From JAGQYP01 sp041392305 (GTDB lineage: Bacteria > Bacteroidota > Bacteroidia > Flavobacteriales_D > Crocinitomicaceae): a stretch of DNA of 64,000 nucleotides. The notes beneath the pieces were generated by a model. The model did not search any database and was not told where the DNA came from. It saw only the letters and a program-made list of their open reading frames with translations. Shown piece by piece: positions 1-7,894 of this stretch. A program made the position numbers and the translations under genes. Positions within the stretch are counted from its first letter, which is position 1; the number at the start of each line of letters is the position of its first letter. The stretch is taken from positions 84,205 through 148,204 of the forward strand of contig JAWKMJ010000007.1 of the NCBI GenBank assembly GCA_041392305.1. Reading direction: 5' to 3'.

Positions 1-632
1 TGTTCATAGCGCATCATTAACTCATCTGGCTGAAACCAAATCCATCCATAAAAAAGTAAGTAGAAGCAAATGAATAAAGCAATCCATGGAGCTGAAATCC
101 AATCAAAAGAAATGAAGTCACTGATCTGATCAAAATTTGAACTGGAAAGGCGATAAAGTTGGAGGAATAACACAAAAAGTAGAGCCGGAATGATAAATAC
201 CAAACTCTTTTTGACCCATTTCCATTGATTTCCACCCTCCACTTCTTCTTTATTTTTTTCACCAAATAGGATATTTATACCATTTCCGAATTTCATGGCG
301 AGAGCTACTATTGTATTTCTCATGGTGTCATAGATCAGAAAATAAAATGTTCTAGCAGATGAATGCGAAACGGCAACAAAATGAAGCAGAGCCAACAGGA
401 ATAAAATCACATGGTAATCTCTTCCAAGGTAAAAGACAGAAAATCCATTGATTAGAAGTAGGGTAGCAGCGAACCACCATTTGGTAGACTTTAATTTGAC
501 CGAGTTTAAAAATCCAAAGGAGATTACAGTAAGAATAGAGAGAATCAGAATATTCAATCCTGGCGTTTGTGCGTAGAGCAAATAGGTTGCTCCGAAAGTC
601 ATCAAAAGATGTAGAATTTGTTTTGTTTTCAT
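1..632 (-). CDS. DUF4153/DUF4173-type multi-pass membrane protein, 3' end beyond window
   Basis: An open frame runs from an ATG at 632 to the left window edge without a stop (about 210 codons), so the C-terminus is missing. The product is hydrophobic: membrane segments lie near residues 5-20, 25-42, 50-66, 72-90, 140-158 and 180-200, joined by a short charged loop rich in Lys, Glu and Asn. The N-terminal pattern (LLYAQTPGLNILI followed by several helices) resembles the DUF4153/DUF4173 family that in Bacteroidota sits beside a winged-helix regulator, as here. Function is unknown. A dyad directly upstream (651-669) is shared with the promoter of the regulator operon, so both units are probably controlled together. 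Confidence 0.65.
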   Translation of the reverse strand, partial: MKTKQILHLLMTFGATYLLYAQTPGLNILILSILTVISFGFLNSVKLKSTKWWFAATLLLINGFSVFYLGRDYHVILFLLALLHFVAVSHSSARTFYFLIYDTMRNTIVALAMKFGNGINILFGEKNKEEVEGGNQWKWVKKSLVFIIPALLFVLFLQLYRLSSSNFDQISDFISFDWISAPWIALFICFYLLFYGWIWFQPDELMMRYE

Positions 633-650
633 GTTGCTTATTTTAAAAAG

Positions 651-669
651 TACTTTGAATTACAAAGTA
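651..669. promoter_or_regulatory. candidate operator, TACTTTG-N5-CAAAGTA dyad
   Basis: This is a perfect 7-bp inverted repeat with a 5-bp spacer, 18 bp upstream of the ATG at 632. A closely matching sequence (CTTTG-N5-CAAAG, also preceded by TTTTAAAA) lies at 1611-1630, just upstream of the membrane protein/regulator pair. The repetition at two divergently useful positions suggests the binding site of the winged-helix protein encoded at 686-976. That assignment is inference. Confidence 0.5.
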
Positions 670-685
670 TATGTATAAAAAAATA

Positions 686-976
686 TTAACTCTTTATAAT
701 TTGTTCCAACGCCTGAAGATGTTCCTCAAAAGCTTGTCGACCAAGAGGAGTAATCTGATAAGAGGTATTGGTTTTTTTTCCAACGAAGGCTTTTTTAACG
801 ATGATATAATTCAATTTTTCAAGTGCATTGATATGTGAGGCTAGATTGCCATCAGTAAGCTCCAATTTTTCTTTGAGATATTTGTATTCCAGCCAATCAT
901 TTACGATCAGTAGACTCATTATTCCAAGTCGGACTCTAGAATCAAAGGCTTTATTTAATTTCGAAATGATACTCAA
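686..976 (-). CDS. winged-helix transcriptional regulator (HTH_34/MarR-like)
   Basis: This 96-residue protein is almost entirely one winged-helix domain. The pattern FDSRVRLGIMSLL, then LTDGNLASHINALEKLNYI as the recognition region, then a wing with FVGKKTNTSYQITPLGRQAF is typical of the HTH_34 (PF13601) family of small dimeric regulators. The reading frame starts at a TTG (976), one base after the stop codon of the upstream membrane protein gene. No in-frame ATG is available between the upstream stop and the domain. It is co-transcribed with the gene at 978-1604 and probably represses its own operon and the gene at 1-632 through the matching dyads. The effector is unknown. Confidence 0.85.
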   Translation of the reverse strand: MSIISKLNKAFDSRVRLGIMSLLIVNDWLEYKYLKEKLELTDGNLASHINALEKLNYIIVKKAFVGKKTNTSYQITPLGRQAFEEHLQALEQIIKS

Positions 977-977
977 A

Positions 978-1604
978 TCAGCTGTTTTTATCGTATTTCA
1001 TGTGGATAAAGATACCATAAATGATATGGAGCAAACCAAAACCGATCCACCAAAATAGTAATCCATATCCGATAAAGGCTAAAGAACATAATCCTAATAC
1101 AATCTCACACAAAGCTAAGTAGCGAATCTCATTAACCGTGTATTTACTGGCTGTAAAGAGTGCCAAGCCGTAGAAGATTAAAGTTAGAGGCGCCATCAAA
1201 CCAAATACTCCGTAATAATATAAAAAGGCTAAAACCAATCCGCCAGTACCCAGAGGAACAGCAATTTCAGAAAGCAACTTGATACTTTCTCTTGAAATGA
1301 GAGACTCCTTTCTCTTCTGTACCTTTTTATAAGTAAAAAATGCTCCAGCAAGCAATGCCAAACCTAAAGTGATTACAGCTAATAAGATCAGGTTCAACCT
1401 AAATTCTTCAGCCGCACTCCCTGAGCAAGAAATAAGACGGAAAGAGGTGTCGGTGTACAATAAAAAATAAGCAAGAAGAGAACTCAAGCTAGCAATAATT
1501 CCTGCAGAAACCCCAGACATCCCGCTAAGAGAAAGAAACTTACTAGATCCTTCCATGAGCCTGCGGATCTCATTGATTTGTTCGATAGATTTGTCTTTAT
1601 CCAT
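978..1604 (-). CDS. six-helix membrane protein of unknown function, regulator partner
   Basis: The 208-residue product starts with a short acidic/basic cytoplasmic segment (about 20 residues) followed by about six hydrophobic segments near residues 25-48, 72-92, 112-130, 132-150, 160-178 and 180-200. I do not recognise a named family. It is the first gene of a two-gene operon with the winged-helix regulator (one base between stop and start). In Bacteroidota such regulators are often encoded with integral membrane proteins of unknown role. The ATG at 1604 is 7 bases from a CTTTG-N5-CAAAG dyad, suggesting autoregulation. Confidence 0.7.
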   Translation of the reverse strand: MDKDKSIEQINEIRRLMEGSSKFLSLSGMSGVSAGIIASLSSLLAYFLLYTDTSFRLISCSGSAAEEFRLNLILLAVITLGLALLAGAFFTYKKVQKRKESLISRESIKLLSEIAVPLGTGGLVLAFLYYYGVFGLMAPLTLIFYGLALFTASKYTVNEIRYLALCEIVLGLCSLAFIGYGLLFWWIGFGLLHIIYGIFIHMKYDKNS

Positions 1605-1610
1605 TTTAAA

Positions 1611-1630
1611 AGTGCTTTGAGATACAAAGT
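1611..1630. promoter_or_regulatory. candidate operator, CTTTG-N5-CAAAG dyad
   Basis: This 5-bp dyad in a TTTTAAAAGTG context matches the one at 651-669 (shared bases include the flanking TTTTAAAA and the AAAGT end). It lies between the membrane protein start codon and any upstream promoter, a position that would suit repression. The binding protein is inferred, not shown. Confidence 0.45.
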
Positions 1631-1697
1631 TAATAGAAAATTGAATTGATGGAAAAATTATTTGTTAAGAAAAGCTAAATTGAAATAGGAGGTAGGA

Positions 1698-2048
1698 TTA
1701 GCGAAAAAAAGTAAATATCCTACCATTCCATTGATACACTAATTTCTTGGATTTCAATTCAATGATAACGTAGGTTTCTTTTTCACTTTCATTTTCCATT
1801 ACTATGGAATTGGTCTCCTTGATGAATTCCCATTTTCCATTTCCATTAGGCGCACCATCTTCTGTAAGAAATAAAAAAGAATGGTCAAAACAATCGAAGT
1901 TAATCCCCCATTCTCCTTTGTTTTTATAGACTACTTTTTCCTCAGAATTGGTGATGCTATAGATGGTCCAAGTACGACATAGTTTTTTTTCTTGGCCAAA
2001 TAGGACTGTGCAAGTTAAGATGCTTAAAGAGATAAGAAGAGTTTTCAT
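1698..2048 (-). CDS. small secreted lipocalin-like protein
   Basis: The 116-residue product has an N-terminal signal peptide (MKTLLISLSILTCTVLFG, cleavage near residue 19). The rest is beta-strand-rich: a CRTWTIYSI segment, a GEWGINF segment and a closing YQWNGRIFTFF strand. The spacing of 'W' and 'G.W' motifs is reminiscent of lipocalin-like small secreted proteins of Bacteroidota (a C/K-xTW start and a G-K-W-E central strand), but the match is too loose for a firm family call. Its ATG immediately follows the stop of the gene at 2049-2468, so the two form an operon. Probably periplasmic. Confidence 0.6.
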   Translation of the reverse strand: MKTLLISLSILTCTVLFGQEKKLCRTWTIYSITNSEEKVVYKNKGEWGINFDCFDHSFLFLTEDGAPNGNGKWEFIKETNSIVMENESEKETYVIIELKSKKLVYQWNGRIFTFFR

Positions 2049-2468
2049 TTATTTTTTCTCTTTACAACTTATCGATTCAACCATCTGGAATTGATTCTCA
2101 AATGTAGTGTACAAATAAAACTTATTTACTTGACAAGCGCAATTGTCTTTTTCCAGATCGATACTAATAATTCGAGCTCCATTGGGCGGGTAATTTCCTC
2201 GACCCCAATTAACCACTATAAATCCTCTTTTTTTCAATTCATTAGATAAAGCTATTTTTTCATCTTGATTGGAAGGGATTTCTAGTGCCAGAGAAGAATA
2301 TAAGTTCGGAAAGCTAATTAAAACATCCTTTTTCTCTTCAATAATAAGGTCTACAATTCCTTGAATACTTTCCAATGTTGTCGAATCTGTCTGAAATTCT
2401 TTTTTTTCAATTTGAGAGATTCCTGAATAAAAGGTGAAAAGAAAAGATAGAATGATAGTGATTCTCAT
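2049..2468 (-). CDS. small secreted protein of unknown function
   Basis: This 139-residue product starts with a signal peptide (MRITIILSFLFTFYSGIS, cleavage before Q19). The mature part contains one DNCAC cysteine pair near residue 110 and a lone cysteine in ESISCKEKK near the C-terminus, which could form a disulfide in the periplasm. No named domain is recognised. It is the first gene of a two-gene operon with 1698-2048 (stop and start adjacent). Confidence 0.6.
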   Translation of the reverse strand: MRITIILSFLFTFYSGISQIEKKEFQTDSTTLESIQGIVDLIIEEKKDVLISFPNLYSSLALEIPSNQDEKIALSNELKKRGFIVVNWGRGNYPPNGARIISIDLEKDNCACQVNKFYLYTTFENQFQMVESISCKEKK

Positions 2469-2929
2469 GTTAGGTATAATCTAAAAATACGATTTGGATA
2501 CTCGAAAGATAATCAAAATCTTAGTTCAAAAGTCCAACTGTCCAAATATCCAAAGGTCGAAAAGTCCAAAAAAACCAAAACAACCTATCTACTTTCGTAA
2601 ACAGGCTCTAGCTAATAACAACAATAAATTCGCGAAAAAAAGTTGACAAATTCCGACCCAAAAGAACTATTAAAACCAAAGAAAACCAGAATAACTCATG
2701 AAGAAGATTCTAGTGAGTCGGAATTATGTGCAAACTTTTAAAGAACAATAGACTGTGACAATTTGTACTTTCAAGATACATAGGTTTTTGTTTCGATTTT
2801 TGGAAAAAACTTAAAGTGTAGGGAATTTTGATTCAATAGGGTGATGTGGGGAGTTGGGATATTAGTTCCAAGTTCTATGTTCTAAGTTCTATGTTCTAAG
2901 TATTTTTATTTGAACACTGATTTGGAACC
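2469..2929. repeat. intergenic region with low-complexity repeats
   Basis: No credible gene is present. Two repeat patches are visible: a run of AAAAGTCCAA/TGTCCAAA-like units at about 2529-2575, and TTCTAAGTTCTATG units at about 2866-2901. The same kinds of words recur elsewhere in the window (for example AAAAAGTCC at 33606-33645 and TTAGAACCTAGAAC at 57800). A 94-bp stretch at 2642-2735 is bounded by imperfect inverted ends (GACAAATTCCGAC and GTCGGAATTATGTGC), possibly a small non-autonomous element. Confidence 0.5.
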
Positions 2930-3448
2930 TTAACTATCTAAAAGATCATTTGAGTCTTTTGTAGCTGAGGTTTTGACTTGTTTAGCATATTCCACAGCAT
3001 CAGGAAAGGCTTTGATGAGGTAGTAAGCGAAAACGATTCGAATAAGTAATAAAGCAAATAAAATTAATCCAAGATTGGTTTGGAATAGGGTAGAGATACT
3101 AATTTCTGAGATTACTAAGGAATTTAATAGGACATACACCGTGTCAATCAAGTAAAGTGAAGTTCCAATATAGTACCAGGTCAGTTTTCCTCTTCTCACT
3201 AACATTCCGCAGAGATAAAACACTATGATCAACCCAATATAAATGAGCATCGATGGCGTAAGTAAAATATCCAAACCAATCATCCCTGCTTTGTATTGAG
3301 GCAAAAAGAGGAGCATCAAATACATGACAGAGGCAAGAAAAACATAGTAAAAGATCTGAGAGGTTCCTTTGACAATTTCTTCTGATCGGTTGTAGGAATT
3401 GATCAGCATACGATCTCCAAATGACACTTGCCAGCGCACAGGTTCCAT
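2930..3448 (-). CDS. four-helix membrane protein, 5' end probably frameshifted
   Basis: The frame from ATG 3448 encodes about 172 residues with four hydrophobic segments (near residues 30-50, 60-80, 88-112 and 125-145) and a charged C-terminal tail. No family is recognised. The upstream 150 bases look coding, but in shifting frames: one frame reads QLKKGIVIRTQKGEEFVHPI, another reads EPLIVEWTKDCGQVTIYDND, each in conserved-looking hydrophilic style and each running into a stop. The real gene probably starts near 3640, and the present start is an artefact of one or more indels. It lies downstream of the similarly damaged alpha-2-macroglobulin gene. Confidence 0.5.
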   Translation of the reverse strand: MEPVRWQVSFGDRMLINSYNRSEEIVKGTSQIFYYVFLASVMYLMLLFLPQYKAGMIGLDILLTPSMLIYIGLIIVFYLCGMLVRRGKLTWYYIGTSLYLIDTVYVLLNSLVISEISISTLFQTNLGLILFALLLIRIVFAYYLIKAFPDAVEYAKQVKTSATKDSNDLLDS

Positions 3449-3965
3449 AAACAATCGGATGTACAAATTCTTCTCCCTTTTGCGTTCGAATCACAATTCC
3501 TTTTTTCAACTGGCCCACATCACTGTGTTGGTGCAAATCTGATCGTTGTCGTAAATAGTTACCTGACCACAATCTTTAGTCCACTCCACAATTAATGGTT
3601 CTGCTATGCTGCTCGTCGTAATAAAATGACTGTGATTCCATAACCTAAAAATGCGAATAATGTTTGAGAAATTAAAGTTGAAAGTCGAAAGGATTAAGTG
3701 GTAAGGATTACTAGAGGCTAGACTGCTGGAAACTAGACTTTGTGATACGGATAAGAAGAAGGAGTCCAGAAATCCAGCCTCGAGAAATCCAGAAATCAAA
3801 AGTCATCTCCTAACCCTGCGACTTCAGTCCGGGAAGGAGAATAGTGAAAGTGAGATTTAACCGCAAAGGACGCAAAGAATAGGCAATGGATGCAAGAGTG
3901 TCATTGTCCATTCTCCGATAGCCAATTTCACAATAATTTTCACTTTTCACTTTTCGTTTTTAATT
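3449..3965 (-). other. intergenic region and probable frameshifted 5' part of the membrane protein gene
   Basis: Between 3449 and about 3640 the minus strand shows coding-like segments in at least two frames (see the neighbouring gene). From 3640 to 3965 I see only repeat material: ACTAGAC/CTAGAAACTAGAC words, an AACCGCAAAGGACGCAAAG unit at 3859-3880 (the family also found at 57835, 60707 and 63838), and TTTCACTTTTCACTTTTCG, which is the reverse strand of the AAAAGTGAAAAATG word. No complete gene is supported. Confidence 0.5.
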
Positions 3966-4004
3966 AAAAAGCCCCTCCCGAAAACAATCGGAAAGGAGCT
4001 TTTT
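3966..4004 (-). terminator. rho-independent terminator after alpha-2-macroglobulin gene
   Basis: The stem AAAAAGC...GCTTTTT continues inward as imperfect CCTCCCGA/TCGGAAAGG pairing. It lies 20 bases beyond the reconstructed stop codon at 4024-4026 of the alpha-2-macroglobulin gene and has T-runs on both strands. This position supports the reconstructed, not the interrupted, gene end. Confidence 0.75.
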
Positions 4005-4146
4005 CTAAACTGGTTTGAGATTTCTAGTCATTTGTTTGCTTGACTACTTCTACCCATCCACCGGGTTCCAGAGCACTGATAGTATTGTCGTACATGGCCT
4101 CTGTTGGAAATAGAAGGCATGTAGAATTTCCCTAAATAAGTAGCGT

Positions 4147-7100
4147 TCAATTGATTCGATACGTTCGCGTCTGATTTACAGCTAAATTGTAGTAAGTGTA
4201 CACGCGGTCATCTCGAAAATCCTGATAAACGAAGCTGCTTGATGTATGTGCCGATCTGAATCCATCCATTCTTGTATTGTGGATTTCCCAACCTGAAGGG
4301 AAGATCTGATTCAAAGCCATTTCTTTCAAATACCCTCTTAATCCACTGTTTCGAACCGTAACTTCGGCAATGAAATCAGTTCCTTGCTCAATTCGTTTTG
4401 GATCAATTCGGTTTCCGTCCATGTCTTTGTAATCTATGCTGATGGATACATTTTCCGCCTTTCTTTGCTCTCTTCCTTGCATTGGAATTCCTGTAGTCAT
4501 CACACGAACAAATAGGGGAGATTCGCTCTTATTCGTAACCTCAATGTTTTTGTCCTTGTATTCCACATCATAAGTTAATAAGGGCTTCAGGGTTTTTTTC
4601 AAAATCTTGTCTCCATTACCAATCTTGTATTCAAAATACATGGTTTTAGTAGGTAGATGTTTGCCCATGTATTTCCCAAGGGAGAGCAAGCAATATGCCG
4701 TCGTTTGTGTGCTCATCCAGTTTTGAGAAGAAAGCTTTTCTGCAATTCTTCTTGCTACCGAGAAGCCTTTGGTTTTTTCATCCATCAAAGTCAGAGTTTC
4801 CAAAATCATGGCTTCATCACGAATACTATTCCCAAAGGTGTAAGACAATTCAGTATATTCGGGTACTGCCGTACCATAACCTTTAACCAGTTGTTCTGCG
4901 ATTTCATATTGTCCTGCTAATTTATAAGCTGCAGCCAATCGCCATCTTGCAGTAATTGAAAGGTCTCTTTTTTCCCTCAATCGGTTCATCGAAGCCAGAT
5001 CAGCTTTATCTGCTAAGGCTAGCGTATATAGTCTGTATGCTTGAGTAATATCATTGTATCTACCTTCATAACTTGAAACAGCATACCAGCTCTTCGCTTT
5101 TTTCTTCTGATATCTTTCCCATCTGGAGATCAGACTTGAAGGGACTTTGTAGCCTAATTTTTCCGCTTCTAACAAGAAATGACCGGCGTAATTTGTTCCC
5201 CATTCACTTTCAGAACTTCCTCCTGGCCAATAAGAGAATCCGCCTGCACTTGTTTGGAATAAACTGATACGAGCAATGGCGGCATCTACATTCTGCTGAA
5301 TCGTAATTTTATAATCGTTATTCAATTCCATCAGTCTCGCTAAATACAGCTGTGGAAAAGCTCCAGAAGTAGTTTGTTCAATACATCCATGAGGATATCG
5401 GATCAAATATTTCAAGCGCTTTTCAAGATTCAACGGGGGGAATGTAGACAACTCCAACTTTGCGGAATTGGTTCCCTCTATCCCAAAGTATTCAGGACTT
5501 CCTTTCCAGCTTTCTCCGGGCTGAATCACAATCTCCTGAACATTTACCGTTTCCGGATTGGAAGGACGTACAGCCAATTCGACATCGTAGTGTGCATGTT
5601 CACCTCCCGACTTCACATTGATACGAACTTTTGCAACCCCTAACTTCTCAGCTACTTTTAATCTGAAATTCGCCACTTTATCTCCTTTCTTTGAAAAAGA
5701 CATCGATTTCTGAGTCCCGTCTTTTGGAATCAACAGATCATTGGCTGAAATCGTAATCTGAACATCTTTGATATAGTCTTCTGTGGCAAAAACATTCACT
5801 GGAAGATCTACTTCTTCACCTGGACCTAAAACTCTAGGAAGAGTACCCAACACCATCAATGGGGCTTTTACGGGTACCGTTTTTTCAGCATTTCCATAAG
5901 CTTGATCTTGCCCAGCAATAACCATGACTCTTACCGATCCTACATAATTAGGGATATCGATGTCGTGCGTGTTTTCTCCATTTCCATTATAGTAAAATGG
6001 CCCCACAAATCTTACCATTGGTTTGAATCGATTTACTTTTGCTTGCTTATTTTTACCAGCTCCGGCGCCATCTCCACCAATAGCAAGCATTTTATTAATC
6101 TTGGAACCAAAAGCACCTAATACTTCATCATATAAATCCCAGGTTTTAACACCTAATGCTTCTTTTGCATAAAAATGATTCCATGGGTCCGGTGTTTTAA
6201 AGCTTGTAAGATCCAATAATCCTTCATCCACAATTGCCAATGTATACGTCATAGGTCGTCCGCTTTTTTCAGCAATTCTAACTTTGGCTGTAGTTTCCGG
6301 TTTCAATTCATCTGCCATTTTAATCACTGGACTTAAGTGTGATTTTGGATTTTCGACCATGATTGGAACTACTCCGTACATGCGAATGGGTAAGTCATTT
6401 TCTGTTTCTGCATGAGGTTGAATCAGGGAAACATGAACATAGGCATTCGGACTCATAGCTTCTGTCGTTTGAAATTCTACCTTCGTTTCACCTTTTTTCG
6501 TGTCAACCCAGAATTTTTGCAAAACTTTTGTTCCATTTTCTACTGTTATCAAAGCTCTTCCATTCGAGGAAGACGGAATAGAGAGTTTCACTTGTTCATT
6601 AGTCATATAGGCTTCCTTGTCCGTAGAAAAAGCAAGCATAGTTGAATTTTCAGTATTCTTTCTGTTAGCTCGAGCCCAATAAGGCCAATCGATATAAATG
6701 ATTCTTCCTGTTGTGTGTCCACTTTCAAGGTTTTTCACGTAAACCAAGTATCTTCCATATTCAGGTCTGTTAACTCTCAAATTGAATTTCCCTTTCCCAT
6801 TGCTTGTGCGCACTCGGTCATTGAAGATTGGAGTAGTAGAAGATCTTGAAATATAGCTTTTGATATCACGATCATAACTATCCCACCACCATCTCCATTG
6901 CAGCTTGAAGACTTTTACTTCACAATCAGTACTGGTCGGTTTCCCATCTTCGTCAACTGTAGCAATTTCTACAATATGATCTTGATCAGTTTCAAGTGTT
7001 CCTCCATACATTTTACCTTGAGGAATTTTCACTCCAGCATATTCTTCGTATGGTGAATATTTTATCGAACTTCTGTCAATTGAAAATGCCCCTCCTTCTT

Positions 7101-7362
7101 CAAAAACTTTGGTTACAAAATTGGCTTTCAACATTCCGGGAGCAGCATCGGTAACATAAATTTTTGGGTCAAATTGAGCAACACCATATTGATCCAAACG
7201 GTCATTGAATATGGTTTGTTGATCTGTGCTAAATCTTTTAATCGGATCATCAAAAATAAATCCTTTATAGCCCTCAAAGCTAGTGTAGGACGAACTTACC
7301 GTAACATCTACTTTGGCTTTCAGGTTTTTGGCAACTGCACCATGTAACCATTTCACATTCAA
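4147..7362 (-). CDS. alpha-2-macroglobulin, C-terminal fragment with thioester motif
   Basis: The 1,071-residue frame carries the core of the family. The alpha-2-macroglobulin domain contains WDLYDEVLGAFG, and the thioester motif is YPHGCIEQTTSGAFP (Cys-x-Glu-Gln, near residue 665). An alpha/alpha thioester domain follows (SGGFSYWPGG) and then a receptor-binding-like C-terminal domain (GWEIHNTRMDGFR). An intact CxEQ implies a reactive thioester able to capture substrates covalently. The first 10 residues and the end at TYRIN are artefacts of flanking indels; upstream text (KAELNVKW) and downstream text (LNATYLGKFYMP) continue in other frames. Confidence 0.9.
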   Translation of the reverse strand: MNVKWLHGAVAKNLKAKVDVTVSSSYTSFEGYKGFIFDDPIKRFSTDQQTIFNDRLDQYGVAQFDPKIYVTDAAPGMLKANFVTKVFEEGGAFSIDRSSIKYSPYEEYAGVKIPQGKMYGGTLETDQDHIVEIATVDEDGKPTSTDCEVKVFKLQWRWWWDSYDRDIKSYISRSSTTPIFNDRVRTSNGKGKFNLRVNRPEYGRYLVYVKNLESGHTTGRIIYIDWPYWARANRKNTENSTMLAFSTDKEAYMTNEQVKLSIPSSSNGRALITVENGTKVLQKFWVDTKKGETKVEFQTTEAMSPNAYVHVSLIQPHAETENDLPIRMYGVVPIMVENPKSHLSPVIKMADELKPETTAKVRIAEKSGRPMTYTLAIVDEGLLDLTSFKTPDPWNHFYAKEALGVKTWDLYDEVLGAFGSKINKMLAIGGDGAGAGKNKQAKVNRFKPMVRFVGPFYYNGNGENTHDIDIPNYVGSVRVMVIAGQDQAYGNAEKTVPVKAPLMVLGTLPRVLGPGEEVDLPVNVFATEDYIKDVQITISANDLLIPKDGTQKSMSFSKKGDKVANFRLKVAEKLGVAKVRINVKSGGEHAHYDVELAVRPSNPETVNVQEIVIQPGESWKGSPEYFGIEGTNSAKLELSTFPPLNLEKRLKYLIRYPHGCIEQTTSGAFPQLYLARLMELNNDYKITIQQNVDAAIARISLFQTSAGGFSYWPGGSSESEWGTNYAGHFLLEAEKLGYKVPSSLISRWERYQKKKAKSWYAVSSYEGRYNDITQAYRLYTLALADKADLASMNRLREKRDLSITARWRLAAAYKLAGQYEIAEQLVKGYGTAVPEYTELSYTFGNSIRDEAMILETLTLMDEKTKGFSVARRIAEKLSSQNWMSTQTTAYCLLSLGKYMGKHLPTKTMYFEYKIGNGDKILKKTLKPLLTYDVEYKDKNIEVTNKSESPLFVRVMTTGIPMQGREQRKAENVSISIDYKDMDGNRIDPKRIEQGTDFIAEVTVRNSGLRGYLKEMALNQIFPSGWEIHNTRMDGFRSAHTSSSFVYQDFRDDRVYTYYNLAVNQTRTYRIN

Positions 7363-7520
7363 TTCTGCTTTTTACCTCCTTTTTTCTTAAGAATCTTATC
7401 GGCAAATTCTAGATAAATCTTTAAACGATTTGGCTTAACCGTTTCAATCTTCAGGGTTTTGGAAAAACTTCTGTTGCCAATCAGAGACTTTCGCTCCTGT
7501 AATTTCCAGTTGGAGCACTT

Positions 7521-7838
7521 TCATAAGTTGCAGTACGAAAATCGTAAAACCCATTTACATTTGCAGTTGCTACTTTGTCTATCTACTGTAACTCCTCGAG
7601 AGTCAATCATTTCAAATTTCACAGGGTGATTATCAGGAATAACATCTTCTCGGTCTTCCAAAATAAATGTGACATAAAGAGAGTCTCCTGGTCTCCATAC
7701 GCCTCTTTCAGTATAAATGAATCCTTTCACGCCTTTTTCAACCTGGGTTCCGGAAACATCAAATTTTGATAGGCTATTTGATTCTCCATCTCTCAACTTC
7801 AAATAGGCTTTCTGTACCATTTTCTGCCACCACAACAA
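7521..7838 (-). CDS. alpha-2-macroglobulin, internal fragment (MG domain)
   Basis: The useful part of this frame is QKAYLKLRDGESNSLSKFDV to VTVDRQ. It contains ERGVWRPGDSLYVTFILEDR, the typical 'Y.WRPGD' signature of a macroglobulin MG domain. The codons before QKAYL and after VTVDRQ are out of frame; the correct continuation VATANVNGFYDFRTATYE is readable after removing one A from the CAAAGTAGC run. It is a piece of the interrupted gene, not a separate protein. Confidence 0.7.
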   Translation of the reverse strand: MLWWQKMVQKAYLKLRDGESNSLSKFDVSGTQVEKGVKGFIYTERGVWRPGDSLYVTFILEDREDVIPDNHPVKFEMIDSRGVTVDRQSSNCKCKWVLRFSYCNL

Positions 7839-7894
7839 AAGGTTTGGTTTTCAAAAACATATCGCACATCCTTTTTCGTCTGTAGATGTTGAAC

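Noticed and set aside
3144..3572. Separate 142-residue protein overlapping the membrane protein at 2930
   Set aside because: Only its first 50 residues look coding; the rest is an alternative frame of the four-helix gene. It is better explained as the frameshifted upstream part of that gene.
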